In this document: positions 51,009 to 59,714 of the stretch, one piece after another
Position numbering within the stretch: position 1 is the first letter of the stretch
Layout: each line of letters starts with the position of its first letter
DNA from: Rhizobium sp. 11515TR
GTDB taxonomy: Bacteria; Pseudomonadota; Alphaproteobacteria; Rhizobiales; Rhizobiaceae
Reading direction: 5' to 3'
NCBI RefSeq assembly: GCF_002277895.1
Contig: NZ_CP022998.1
Coordinates: 2,709,501 to 2,773,500 of the forward strand
Length of the DNA stretch: 64,000 bases
Notes under the pieces: generated by a model
Told to the model about the DNA's origin: nothing
Database searches by the model: none
The model's input: only the letters and a program-made list of their open reading frames with translations
Position numbers and translations under genes: made by a program

Positions 51009-52201
51009 TCGCCAGTCGAACGTGCGGACGGAACGACCCGGTTCAACGAGGCAAATTCCCAGATCGCAACGACGACGAGCACGGCCGTCGCCAGAATGCC
51101 GAGCTGATAGACCACGACCATTGGCAAGGTAAGCAACAATAGCGCTAGCCCGACAAGGCCCGCCATATGCGATAGAGGCGGCCGGCCGGTGGTCACCCCT
51201 TTGAACCACAGATTTCCGAGCAGGAAGACCGCCGGTCCGCCCAGAATGGCAGCCGCGGCGTGCATGTCGGCCGCATCGCGGGGATGCGCGAACAGGAATT
51301 CGTCGCCGACGACGCTCAGGATAATGCCGGCGAGGATCGGAATATGCGCGTAGGTGAATGCCTGCCGCGCGAGGCTGCCGGGCGTGTCGTCATGTTCGAT
51401 GCGATGAGCCGCCCTTTCATGACCGAATTGAAAATAGATCCACCAAAGGGCGACCGTACCGACGAAAGCAATGACGAACACCGCGACGATCAAGGGCGTC
51501 ACCGGCTGCTCGGCAAAGGTCTTGCCGGCCTGCAGCACCGCTTCGCCGAGGCAGATGATGATGAAGAGTGCGCAACGTTCGGCCAGATGCGCGCCCGACA
51601 CATTCCAGTCCGCCGTCGTCGATTTGCCAAGCCCGGGTACCTGGAAGCCGAGTGCAGGGGCCGAATATTCTATGACGAGAGCGATCAGCCAAAGCATAAT
51701 ACGAGCCTCACCTTCCATCAGCGCGCCTGAAATCCAGAAAATGCCGGACAGGATCAGCCAGCTGGTGATGCGCAGGAAATTGCGATGGTTGGCTGCGCTG
51801 GCATTCTTGAGGGCGTAGACGGTGAACAGCGAGCGGCCCACCTGCATGAAGACGTAGGCGCCGGCAAAGAAGATTGCCTTCTCGCCAAAAGCCTCGGGAA
51901 TGGCGGCAGAAAGGATAAGTCCCGCAAACATCAGCGTAAACAGCATGATACGCACCGGCATGCGATCCGGATCGAGCCAGTTCGTCACCCAGGCGGTGAA
52001 AACCCAGACCCACCACACGGCGAAGATCAGCATGATGGCTTCGAGCGCCCCCAGTGGGGTGAAATGCTCGGCCAGCGCATGCGCAAGCTGCGAGATCGAG
52101 AAAACGAAGACCAGATCGAAAAACAGCTCGACGAAGGAAACCTTGCTCTCGTTCTTGCTGCCCTTGGCGCGAAGCCAGTTTTCCCTACCCCCAAGGATCA
52201 T
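51002..52201 (-). CDS. ltrA: Low temperature requirement protein A (LtrA) family membrane protein
   Basis: This 399-residue integral membrane protein has about 10-11 helices and the LtrA signature near the N-terminus ('KVSFVELFFDLVFVFSISQL', 'LIFAVWWVWVFTAWVTNWLD'). The family is named from Listeria, where it is needed for growth at low temperature, but its biochemical role is unknown. GGGGAC precedes ATG 52201. It follows the DUF971 gene on the same strand with 30 bases between. Confidence 0.88.
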   Translation of the reverse strand: MILGGRENWLRAKGSKNESKVSFVELFFDLVFVFSISQLAHALAEHFTPLGALEAIMLIFAVWWVWVFTAWVTNWLDPDRMPVRIMLFTLMFAGLILSAAIPEAFGEKAIFFAGAYVFMQVGRSLFTVYALKNASAANHRNFLRITSWLILSGIFWISGALMEGEARIMLWLIALVIEYSAPALGFQVPGLGKSTTADWNVSGAHLAERCALFIIICLGEAVLQAGKTFAEQPVTPLIVAVFVIAFVGTVALWWIYFQFGHERAAHRIEHDDTPGSLARQAFTYAHIPILAGIILSVVGDEFLFAHPRDAADMHAAAAILGGPAVFLLGNLWFKGVTTGRPPLSHMAGLVGLALLLLTLPMVVVYQLGILATAVLVVVAIWEFASLNRVVPSARSTGDH

Positions 52202-52231
52202 GCTTGCGTCCCCTGTTGTTACCGGAATTTG

Positions 52232-52606
52232 CTAGTGCGGCTTTCCAACCGGGTCGCGGCTGAGACCCTTTTCCTTCAACTCAGCCTCATAGGCCGCAAA
52301 AAGCTCCTGACCCTTTTCTCCAAGCTCGAGCAGATAGGACCATGTGAAAATGCCTGTGTCGTGCATGTCGTCGAAGCCGATGCGAACGGCATAGTTGCCG
52401 GTCGGTGTCATCGACATGATGCCGACATTGCGCTTGCCCGGTACGGTAACCTTCTGGCCCGGTCCGTGTCCCTGGACCTCCGCGGAGGGGGACAGCACGC
52501 GCAGCATCTCGGCCGGCAAGTCGAAGCTCGCACCGTTGTCGAACGTCACCAGCAGGTGATGGCGATCCTTCGAGACCCGCAATTCGGTCGGCCAAACGTC
52601 ACTCAT
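52232..52606 (-). CDS. DUF971 protein (gamma-butyrobetaine hydroxylase-like N-terminal domain)
   Basis: This 124-residue protein matches the small DUF971 fold: 'WPTELRVSKDRHHLLVTFDN', 'FDLPAEMLRVLSPSAEVQGH', 'IMSMTPTGNYAVRIGFDDMH', and 'DTGIFTWSYLLELG'. Stand-alone DUF971 proteins are linked by context to iron-sulfur and molybdenum cofactor metabolism; here moaA is divergent 130 bases away, which fits. The start at 52606 has GGGAAA upstream; the Met at 52618 is an alternative. Confidence 0.85.
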   Translation of the reverse strand: MSDVWPTELRVSKDRHHLLVTFDNGASFDLPAEMLRVLSPSAEVQGHGPGQKVTVPGKRNVGIMSMTPTGNYAVRIGFDDMHDTGIFTWSYLLELGEKGQELFAAYEAELKEKGLSRDPVGKPH

Positions 52607-52739
52607 CGATTTTCCCATGTCTTTCAGCGTCTTTCCGAGAATTATGCCGCCACAGGTCCACACGCAAGTATAATTGAAAGGCATTTTCCTTGACGCAACA
52701 ATCGCCTATGCACACATTAGCAGTGTGATGGAGATTTGA

Positions 52740-53789
52740 GTGAATAGCATTGTCGGTACCATAGGCGGCGCTTCGCCGCTGGCAGCGGATAGAAGCCCGA
52801 TGATTGACCCTTTCGGGCGCGCGGTCACTTATTTGCGCGTTTCCGTCACCGACCGCTGCGATTTCCGCTGCACCTACTGCATGGCCGAGCACATGACCTT
52901 CCTGCCGAAGAAGGATCTGCTGACGCTCGAAGAACTCGACCGGCTCTGTTCCGCCTTCATCGCCAAGGGTGTGCGCAAGATCAGGCTCACCGGCGGCGAA
53001 CCTCTGGTGCGCAAGAACATCATGTTTCTGGTCCGGAAACTCGGCGAGAGCGTACAGAATGGCGCGCTCGACGAATTGACCCTGACGACGAACGGTTCTC
53101 AGCTCGCCCGCCATGCCGAAGAACTTTACGATAGCGGCGTGCGACGCATCAACGTGTCGCTGGATACGCTCGATCCAGACAAGTTCCGCGCCATTACTCG
53201 CTGGGGAGATTTCTCCAAGGTGATGGAAGGCATCGACGCAGCGCAGAAGGTCGGGCTGAAGATCAAGCTCAATGCCGTCGCACTCAAAGGCTTCAACGAC
53301 ACCGAAATTCCCCACCTGCTGCGGTTTGCACATGGTCGCGGCATGGACCTGACTGTCATCGAGACCATGCCCATGGGCGAGATCGACGAGGATCGCACCG
53401 ATCAATATCTGCCGCTCTCCCAGCTGCGCACCGATCTCGAGCGTCAGTTCACGTTGACGGACATTCCCTACCAGACGGGCGGCCCTGCCCGTTACGTCGA
53501 AGTCACAGAGACCGGCGGTCGCCTCGGCTTCATCACACCGATGACCCATAATTTCTGCGAGAGCTGCAATCGCGTGCGGCTCACCTGCACGGGCACGCTC
53601 TACATGTGCCTCGGGCAAAACGATGCAGCCGATCTGCGCACGGCACTGCGCGCGAGCGGCGATGACGCCTTGCTCCATGCCGCGATAGACGAAGCCATTA
53701 CGCGCAAGCCTAAGGGCCATGACTTCATCATCGACCGCGCGCACAACCGCCCGGCGGTCGCGCGCCATATGAGCGTCACCGGCGGCTAA
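52740..53789 (+). CDS. moaA: GTP 3',8-cyclase MoaA
   Basis: This 349-residue radical-SAM enzyme makes the first molybdenum cofactor intermediate from GTP. The SAM cluster is on C40, C44 and C47 ('[11 protein letters not shown]'), with '[15 protein letters not shown]' for SAM binding. The second cluster is in the C-terminal '[20 protein letters not shown]'. The start is GTG 52740 with GGAG seven bases upstream. A GlyGly C-terminus ('VTGG') is present, as expected for MoaA. The MBL-fold hydrolase follows after 20 bases in the same direction. Confidence 0.95.
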   Translation: MNSIVGTIGGASPLAADRSPMIDPFGRAVTYLRVSVTDRCDFRCTYCMAEHMTFLPKKDLLTLEELDRLCSAFIAKGVRKIRLTGGEPLVRKNIMFLVRKLGESVQNGALDELTLTTNGSQLARHAEELYDSGVRRINVSLDTLDPDKFRAITRWGDFSKVMEGIDAAQKVGLKIKLNAVALKGFNDTEIPHLLRFAHGRGMDLTVIETMPMGEIDEDRTDQYLPLSQLRTDLERQFTLTDIPYQTGGPARYVEVTETGGRLGFITPMTHNFCESCNRVRLTCTGTLYMCLGQNDAADLRTALRASGDDALLHAAIDEAITRKPKGHDFIIDRAHNRPAVARHMSVTGG

Positions 53790-53809
53790 ACTAAATCGAG
53801 ACAATCTAC

Positions 53810-54562
53810 ATGCAGCTTGAGCTTATTCGCAACGCGACGCTGAAGATCACCTATGGCGGCCGGGTGTTGCTGATCGACCCTTACTTTGCACCGCGCCACA
53901 GTCTCCCGTCCTTCACCGGCCGCTCTGCCAATCCGATGACGGAACTGCCGCGTTCGATCGACGACATTCTTCAGAGCGTCGAGCTGGTGATCGTATCGCA
54001 TCTCCATACCGATCATTTCGATGCCGTGGCGAAGGAACGCGTGCCGAAAGCCTTGCCGATCTTTTGCCAACCAGGTGACGAGGGACGTATCCGCGACGAG
54101 GGATTCACAAACGTCACTCCGCTTACCCAATCGATCAGTTGGCAAGGCGTGACAATCACGCCGCGGCAAGGCAGCCACGGCGTCGGCCCCGTAGTGGAAA
54201 AAATGGGGCCGGTCATCGGCCTCACGCTGGAGGCCGATGGCGAACCCGCCGTCTATTGGGCTGGCGACACCGTACTTTACCCTCCGGTCACCGAAACGAT
54301 CCGTGAATTCTCCCCCGATATCATCGTCACCCATTCCTGCGGCGCCCGTTGGGATGGCGACCTGATCGTCATGGACGACAAACAGACACTTGAAGTCAGC
54401 CGCCTAGCCCCGCAAGCGACCATTGTCGCAACTCACATGGAAGCGCTCGATCATGCGAGCGTCACGCGCCAGGATCTTCGCCAAACCGCAGAGGCAGGCG
54501 GTCTCGATCCCTCGCGACTGCTGATTCCCGCTGACGGTGAGACGCTCCATCTCGGTCGGTAA
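53810..54562 (+). CDS. MBL-fold metal-dependent hydrolase (UlaG-like)
   Basis: This 250-residue protein has the metallo-beta-lactamase motif 'VIVSHLHTDHFDAV', a downstream His in 'TPRQGSHGVGP', an Asp in 'VYWAGDTVLYPP', and a late His in 'IVATHMEALDH'. It resembles the UlaG/YtkL branch of lactonases and phosphodiesterases. It is probably cotranscribed with moaA, but a molybdenum role is not implied by sequence. A perfect terminator follows. Confidence 0.82.
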   Translation: MQLELIRNATLKITYGGRVLLIDPYFAPRHSLPSFTGRSANPMTELPRSIDDILQSVELVIVSHLHTDHFDAVAKERVPKALPIFCQPGDEGRIRDEGFTNVTPLTQSISWQGVTITPRQGSHGVGPVVEKMGPVIGLTLEADGEPAVYWAGDTVLYPPVTETIREFSPDIIVTHSCGARWDGDLIVMDDKQTLEVSRLAPQATIVATHMEALDHASVTRQDLRQTAEAGGLDPSRLLIPADGETLHLGR

Positions 54563-54600
54563 TTTGTTCGCATTCATCAGTCGCGATAGCAAGCTTCAAT

Positions 54601-54635
54601 CGAAAAGCGCCGGACCATTGGCCCGGCGCTTTTCG
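54601..54635. terminator. Bidirectional terminator between the MBL hydrolase and chemoreceptor genes
   Basis: CGAAAAGCGCCGG (54601-54613) is the perfect inverse of CCGGCGCTTTTCG (54623-54635). AAAA/TTTT inside the stem gives U-rich ends in both directions. Confidence 0.75.
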
Positions 54636-54665
54636 ATTCATGATGGTCTTTCTATCGATGCAGCC

Positions 54666-57215
54666 TTACGCAGCGCGGTAACGTGCATCCGCATTGCCAT
54701 AGCTCGCATGCTCCGCCTCGCCATCGCCGGTGCGGAAGCGATCGATCTTTTCCGACAGCATGTCGACGCGCTGGCGCAGGCCGTGGATCTCCGCATTGTT
54801 CTCCTCGACCATCGCCGCGTTGCGCTGCGTGATCAGCTCGACTTCGGAAACGGCGCGAGTGACTTCCTCGATACCGGTCGATTGCTCGGTGGTCGCCGAC
54901 GAAATGTCGGCAACGAGCCTCTGAACGCCGGTGACGTGGTTGATGATCTCGGTCAGGGCTGCGCCGGTCTGCTCGACCAGATGAACGCCGTTCCGCACCT
55001 GGGTGGAGCTTGCGGAAATCAAGCCCTTGATCTCCTTCGCCGCATTGGCGCAACGCTGCGCCAGTTCGCGCACTTCCTGGGCGACAACAGCAAAGCCGCG
55101 GCCCGCCTCGCCGGCACGTGCAGCCTCGACGCCGGCATTCAGAGCGAGGAGGTTAGTCTGGAAGGCGATCTCGTCGATGACCCCGATGATAGTGGCGATC
55201 TTCTCCGACGAACGGTTGATCTCGCTCATGGCGCCCACAGCCTTGGCGACGACTTCGCCCGATTGGGTCGCATAGGCCTGCGTCTCGTTGACGGAAGTCG
55301 CCGTTTGCCGTGCACGATCGGCGGTCGAGCGTACAACGTCGCTGAGGCGATGCAGTGCCCGCGAGCTTTCCTCGAGGGCGGCCGCCTGCTGCTCGGTGCG
55401 CCGAGCGAGGTCGTCGGCCGACATGGCAAGATTGCCGGTGCCGCCCTTGATCTCCTCGGCCGTGTAGCGCACGTCCGTCAGGGTCTCACGCAGCGCCTCG
55501 ACGGCGTGATTGTACGTAAAGGCCATTTCCACGAAATCAGCCGAAAGGTCCTCGCGCATGCCCTCTTCCAGATTGCCGTCGGCAAGCTTGGCGAGAACGT
55601 CGGCAAGCGCATTGAGCGCCTGCTTCTGCTCGGCCTCGATGCGGGCACGCTCGGCGGCGCGACGGGCAGCCTCTTCCGCAGAGAGCGCACGGGCGCTTTC
55701 GGCTTCCCGCTCCAGCCGGACATTTTCAAGCGCGGCATCGCGGAAGACGCTGACGGAGCGTACCATGTCGCCGATCTCATCGCCACGATTGCGGCCGTCG
55801 ATCGCGACTTCCAGGTCGCCGCTTGCAAGGCGCGTCATCACGTCGGCGACGCGCTTCAGCGGACCGCGCAGGGTTTCCACGAGCATGAGGCCGCCGATGA
55901 TGGCAAGCAGCGTTCCGACGATCATGGCGATGACCGAGACGTTGGCCGAACGCTCGCTATCTTCCTTGCCAAGTTCCTGTGCCTGGGCGACGAAGCCGCG
56001 CAGCGAGGTCATCGCATCGGCCAGCAAGGTGTTGGACTGAACACGCGTCGTCTTCCAATCGGCTGCCGTCTGCAGCAGATCGGCCGATCCATTGGTCAAG
56101 CCCTCGATCAGCGGCTTCATGTGAGCCGCAAAATCGCGCATGGTGGCGTTGGTCGGGCCGAGCTCCGAAATCCTTGCAGCTATGCTCTGCAGATCCTTGA
56201 GATCCGCAAGTACCGGTTCGCGTGAGGCTGCATCGCGAACGTTTTCCATGCGCGAGGCATGCAATATCAGGCGATCGACGAGACTAAGCGCCTGATCGAC
56301 ATGATCCAGAAGCTCCTTTTGGCCATCGATGATCTTATCGAGGCTGACGAAACGATCGGCGGCGGTATCGCTGTTCTTGGCCGACTGCAGGGTCATCTCG
56401 CCTTCGATCTTCACGAAGCTCTGCAGGATCGGCCCCATCGCCTCGACCTTCTGGTCGGGCGTGCCGGAGCCCTTCAATACGGCATCGAGCTTGTCGGCAG
56501 CATCGGAGGCATTGGCGACGAGGCTGGCGCCGCGCTTGGAAACGAGTGCCTTGGAAACCGTCACCTGCTTCAGGATAGCGTCCGCGTAGGTGCGCGCGTC
56601 TGAAATCTCCTCGGTGGAGTCGGCAGCCATCTGCACCTGGATGCGCAGATTGCTCATCTTCTCCGACAGGCCCTTATAGGCGGCAGCATCGTAGAGCAGC
56701 TCCTTGGCGAAGGTTTCCTTGTCGCTGAAATCCTTGCGGATGATGTCGATCTGCTTGCCGGCCGCCTTTGCGGTCGCCTCGATATTCTGCACCGCCTTCT
56801 GGATGGTTTGGATATCGCCATCCTGCTTCTGCCTGATGGACCAGAGCGTCGCTTCCTGCGTGCGCATCTTGGCGGCAAGCTCGGTGACCGGAGTGATCTT
56901 GGCGCGTTGATCGTCACTGAGCAACCCGCTTAAGCGGCGCACGCCCTGTTCCTGCGCGTCGATCTTGTCGGCCAGCGCCTGGCGTGTCTCTTCCGAAGGC
57001 GACCCGGTGAATTCCTGCAGAGCGGCCTGCAGGTTCTCGAAGTCGCTGATATTTTCGATCGTGGCGCGCGTCACGGTCATATGACCGTTCAGAATATTGG
57101 CCGTGTGATAGCCCACCAGGCCGACGCCAGCGATGAGAACCACCAGAGGCACCACGAAAATAAGGACTTTGGTGACAATCCTGCGGCCTTGCAAAAGACG
57201 ATCAATGAAAAACAT
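54666..57215 (-). CDS. Methyl-accepting chemotaxis protein
   Basis: This 849-residue chemoreceptor has a membrane helix at about residues 13-36 ('VTKVLIFVVPLVVLIAGVGL'), a large helical periplasmic sensor (~370 residues), and a second helix ('VIAMIVGTLLAIIGGLMLVE'). HAMP segments follow, then a signalling domain with the conserved hairpin tip 'DEIAFQTNLLALNAGVEAAR'. The C-terminus ends 'DARYRAA', so there is no NWETF-type CheR-binding pentapeptide. The start at 57215 has GAGG seven bases upstream. The ligand is unknown; the helical sensor has no Cache or PAS signature that I can see. Confidence 0.92.
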   Translation of the reverse strand: MFFIDRLLQGRRIVTKVLIFVVPLVVLIAGVGLVGYHTANILNGHMTVTRATIENISDFENLQAALQEFTGSPSEETRQALADKIDAQEQGVRRLSGLLSDDQRAKITPVTELAAKMRTQEATLWSIRQKQDGDIQTIQKAVQNIEATAKAAGKQIDIIRKDFSDKETFAKELLYDAAAYKGLSEKMSNLRIQVQMAADSTEEISDARTYADAILKQVTVSKALVSKRGASLVANASDAADKLDAVLKGSGTPDQKVEAMGPILQSFVKIEGEMTLQSAKNSDTAADRFVSLDKIIDGQKELLDHVDQALSLVDRLILHASRMENVRDAASREPVLADLKDLQSIAARISELGPTNATMRDFAAHMKPLIEGLTNGSADLLQTAADWKTTRVQSNTLLADAMTSLRGFVAQAQELGKEDSERSANVSVIAMIVGTLLAIIGGLMLVETLRGPLKRVADVMTRLASGDLEVAIDGRNRGDEIGDMVRSVSVFRDAALENVRLEREAESARALSAEEAARRAAERARIEAEQKQALNALADVLAKLADGNLEEGMREDLSADFVEMAFTYNHAVEALRETLTDVRYTAEEIKGGTGNLAMSADDLARRTEQQAAALEESSRALHRLSDVVRSTADRARQTATSVNETQAYATQSGEVVAKAVGAMSEINRSSEKIATIIGVIDEIAFQTNLLALNAGVEAARAGEAGRGFAVVAQEVRELAQRCANAAKEIKGLISASSTQVRNGVHLVEQTGAALTEIINHVTGVQRLVADISSATTEQSTGIEEVTRAVSEVELITQRNAAMVEENNAEIHGLRQRVDMLSEKIDRFRTGDGEAEHASYGNADARYRAA

Positions 57216-57570
57216 ACGGCGCCTCAACTGGATTATAAAAATCTCCGGCGAAGGCGGGATCGTCATTCCTGCTGCGCTGCGGTAGGTGCTTCTGCCTCAT
57301 GCAAAACCGCTGAGAGCCTCGGGAAATAAGATTGAATAAGCATTAATTCCCGACCTAAAAGCCTTTGCAACGGCAAAAATATGCAACCATTGTATCATTC
57401 CGCGACCATAGCGCGAAAAAGTTACATCGATGACTGACAAATCTCCCGCAATGCACAATGGAATTTGACTGCCACTCAACCGATTTCGACCTCGGCCGAA
57501 ACACAGCCGATTCCAATTTGTCGAAAACGGCGCTAATCCAGACGAGTATATCGGGGGACTCATCTTTCTC
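57216..57570. other. 355-base divergent intergenic region, chemoreceptor / EamA transporter
   Basis: The region is fairly A/T-rich for this genome, with a 33-base dyad at 57320-57352 listed separately. No gene is evident; the minus-strand frame covering 57297-57710 lies mainly antisense to the transporter. The transporter's own ribosome site is GGGGGA at 57552, unusually far (14 bases) from the ATG. Confidence 0.5.
57320..57352. promoter_or_regulatory. 33-base dyad in the chemoreceptor upstream region
   Basis: CGGGAAATAA (57320-57329) and TTAATTCCCG (57343-57352) are inverse with one mismatch in ten, around 13 bases. It lies about 105 bases upstream of the chemoreceptor ATG and 220 before the transporter. 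It is a candidate operator. Confidence 0.35.
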
Positions 57571-58482
57571 ATGCGACTGACCAAGAATACGCAGGGCGCG
57601 CTCTTCATGGCGGCCTCCATGGCCGGCTTCTCCTGCAGCGATGCGCTGTCCAAGACGGTCATCGCCACGATGAACGCAGGCGAGATCATCTTCATCCGCG
57701 GCTTGTTCACGAGTTTTTTCGTCTACCTGCTCGCTCGACGAATGGGTGCCCTGCGCAATTGGCGCGTCATCCTGCAGCCAATGATTGCGCTGCGTATCGC
57801 CTGCGAAGCTCTGGCAGCGGCAACCTACATCACTGCCCTTGGAATGATGCCGATCGCCAATGCCTCCGCTATCCAGCAGGCAGTGCCGCTTGCCGTGACG
57901 CTTGGCGCGATGATTTTTTTGAAGGAGCCTGTAGGATGGAGGCGATGGACGGCCATTGCCGTCGGTTTCATCGGTGTGCTGATCATCATCAGGCCCGGCC
58001 GGGACGGATTCACGACGGCTGCCCTCCTTGCAATCGCCTGCATGTTTGCGACCGCCGCCCGCGATCTGGCGACACGCTGTATCGACAAGAATGTGCCGTC
58101 ACTGATGGTCACGCTCTGCACCGCGATTTCCATTTCCATATTCGGCGCATTGTGCATCGTCCCCTTCGGCGGCTGGCAGCCGGTGAGCACGACATCGCTC
58201 CTGCAGATCCTGCTGGCTTCTATCCTGGTGCTGATCGGCTACCAGAGCGTTATCCTGGCCATGCGCACCGGCGAAATCTCTTTCGTCGCGCCGTTCCGCT
58301 ATCTCAGTCTCATCTGGTCGGCCCTGCTCGGCCTGATCGCCTTTGGCGAAGTGCCGGACGGATGGTCTGTTTTCGGCGCTGCGGTTGTCATCGCCTCGGG
58401 CATCTATACTTTCTATCGCGAAAGCAAACGGCGGGCGGCCGAGCCCGTCGCGCAGGAATCAGAACCCCGCGTTCCCGCCTGA
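57571..58482 (+). CDS. EamA/DMT-superfamily transporter
   Basis: This 303-residue inner-membrane protein has ten predicted helices in two EamA halves: 'GALFMAASMAGFSCSDALSK' opens the first, and 'LMVTLCTAISISIFGALCIV' the second. 'GMMPIANASAIQQAVPLAVT' is typical of the family end of repeat one. Such proteins export or import amino acids, amines or other metabolites; no substrate can be named. It precedes mobA by ten bases on the same strand, so mobA may be read from this transcript. Confidence 0.88.
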   Translation: MRLTKNTQGALFMAASMAGFSCSDALSKTVIATMNAGEIIFIRGLFTSFFVYLLARRMGALRNWRVILQPMIALRIACEALAAATYITALGMMPIANASAIQQAVPLAVTLGAMIFLKEPVGWRRWTAIAVGFIGVLIIIRPGRDGFTTAALLAIACMFATAARDLATRCIDKNVPSLMVTLCTAISISIFGALCIVPFGGWQPVSTTSLLQILLASILVLIGYQSVILAMRTGEISFVAPFRYLSLIWSALLGLIAFGEVPDGWSVFGAAVVIASGIYTFYRESKRRAAEPVAQESEPRVPA

Positions 58483-58492
58483 GGTCGAAATC

Positions 58493-59143
58493 ATGTCCGA
58501 CTTCATCCCCAACCCGGAAGATATTCCCGTCGTTCTGCTCGCGGGCGGCCGTTCCAGCCGCATGGGCGCGAATAAGGCCTTTGCACTACTCGCCGGCAAA
58601 AGCCTGCTGGCTCGTATCGCGTCGAAGATCGGGCGCCAGCAACGCAAACCGATCGCACTGAATGCGGATGCCGATTGGCCTGACATCATGGGGATGCGGC
58701 TCATTCCGGATAGAATTCCCGGTAAAGTAGGGCCGCTTGCAGGTGTGCTCGCCGCGCTGCAGGACGCGCGGTTGCGTTACCCTGAGGTCTCGCATATCGC
58801 CACCATCCCCATAGACAGCCCCTTCTTTCCCTCCGATCTAGTCCAGCGCCTTGCCCATGTCATTCACGGCCCCGACGAGATTGCCATTGCCGCATCCCTT
58901 GGGCAGGATCATCCTGTTTTCGGTCTCTGGCCCGTCTCCGCCGCCGTCGACCTGGAACAATGGATCCCGTCCGACGAAAAGCGGCGCGTGAGAGATTTCC
59001 TCGCCCGATATAAAGTGCGGCGGGTTGAGTTTCCCGCGATCGAAACGGCAATCGGGGCTCTCGATCCCTTCTTCAACATCAATACGCCAGCCGATCTCGC
59101 CGAAGCGGAGACATGGCTGGCAGCTTTGGAACGCACGTCATGA
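58493..59143 (+). CDS. mobA: Molybdenum cofactor guanylyltransferase MobA
   Basis: This 216-residue enzyme attaches GMP to molybdopterin. It has the nucleotide-binding 'VVLLAGGRSSRMGANKAFAL', 'LIPDRIPGKVGPLAGVLAAL', 'HIATIPIDSPFFPSDLVQRL' and the C-terminal 'DPFFNINTPADLAEAE'. ATG 58493 is chosen because GAGG lies eight bases upstream; the 50-residue extension to 58343 is a shadow of the transporter gene. Its stop overlaps the mobB start (ATGA). Confidence 0.93.
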   Translation: MSDFIPNPEDIPVVLLAGGRSSRMGANKAFALLAGKSLLARIASKIGRQQRKPIALNADADWPDIMGMRLIPDRIPGKVGPLAGVLAALQDARLRYPEVSHIATIPIDSPFFPSDLVQRLAHVIHGPDEIAIAASLGQDHPVFGLWPVSAAVDLEQWIPSDEKRRVRDFLARYKVRRVEFPAIETAIGALDPFFNINTPADLAEAETWLAALERTS

Positions 59144-59670
59144 CGAAATCTCGGCCCAAAATCTTCGGCATCGCCGGCTGGAAGAATTCCGGCAAGACAG
59201 GGCTTGCCGTGCGGCTGGTCACGGAGTTCACCCGGCGCGGCTATCGCATCTCGACCATCAAGCACGCGCATCATGATTTCGATATCGATAAGGTGGGCGC
59301 CGACAGTTTTCGCCATCGGGAGGCCGGCGCGCATGAAGTCACCATCGTCTCCGGCACGCGTTACGCCATCATGCACGAATTGCGCGGCGCGCCCGAACCG
59401 AGCTTCGAAGAAATACTGGCGCGCCTTGCCCCCTGCGACCTCGTTTTGATCGAAGGTTACAAACGAGAACCCATTCCGAAGATCGAGGCGCGCCGGCTGG
59501 AAGCTGCCAAGCGCGAACCGCTCGCCCCACAGGATCCTCACATCGTGGCCATCGCCACGGACCATCCGGTTGAAGATGCCGGTTCGCTCGCCGTTTTCAA
59601 CCTCGACGACACAGTCGCCATCGCCGATTTCATCGCTGCAAAAGTAGGTCTCGGCGACCAGCCGAAATAG
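59140..59670 (+). CDS. mobB: Molybdopterin-guanine dinucleotide biosynthesis protein MobB
   Basis: This 176-residue GTP-binding protein has the Walker A motif 'GWKNSGKTGLAVRLV', 'ISTIKHAHHDFDIDKVGADS', 'RHREAGAHEV' and 'DLVLIEGYKREPIPKIE'. It assists MobA but is not essential in other bacteria. ATG 59140 overlaps the mobA stop as ATGA, showing translational coupling. Confidence 0.93.
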   Translation: MTKSRPKIFGIAGWKNSGKTGLAVRLVTEFTRRGYRISTIKHAHHDFDIDKVGADSFRHREAGAHEVTIVSGTRYAIMHELRGAPEPSFEEILARLAPCDLVLIEGYKREPIPKIEARRLEAAKREPLAPQDPHIVAIATDHPVEDAGSLAVFNLDDTVAIADFIAAKVGLGDQPK

Positions 59671-59673
59671 AAA

Positions 59674-59695
59674 GGCCGCCGGGTTCCCGGCGGCC
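59674..59695. terminator. GC-rich hairpin between mobB and the OmpA gene
   Basis: GGCCGCCGGG (59674-59683) pairs with CCCGGCGGCC (59686-59695) with a tiny loop. On the minus strand it is followed by TTTCTATTT, so it fits best as the end of the minus-strand OmpA transcript. Confidence 0.55.
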
Positions 59696-59714
59696 CCTGC
59701 TATCAAGCTGATCC

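Noticed and set aside
52599..53804. 401-codon minus-strand frame
   Set aside because: It is antisense to moaA, whose radical-SAM cysteines are intact.
54537..56225. 562-codon + strand frame
   Set aside because: It is antisense to the chemoreceptor signalling domain, which is unambiguous, and it runs over a bidirectional terminator.
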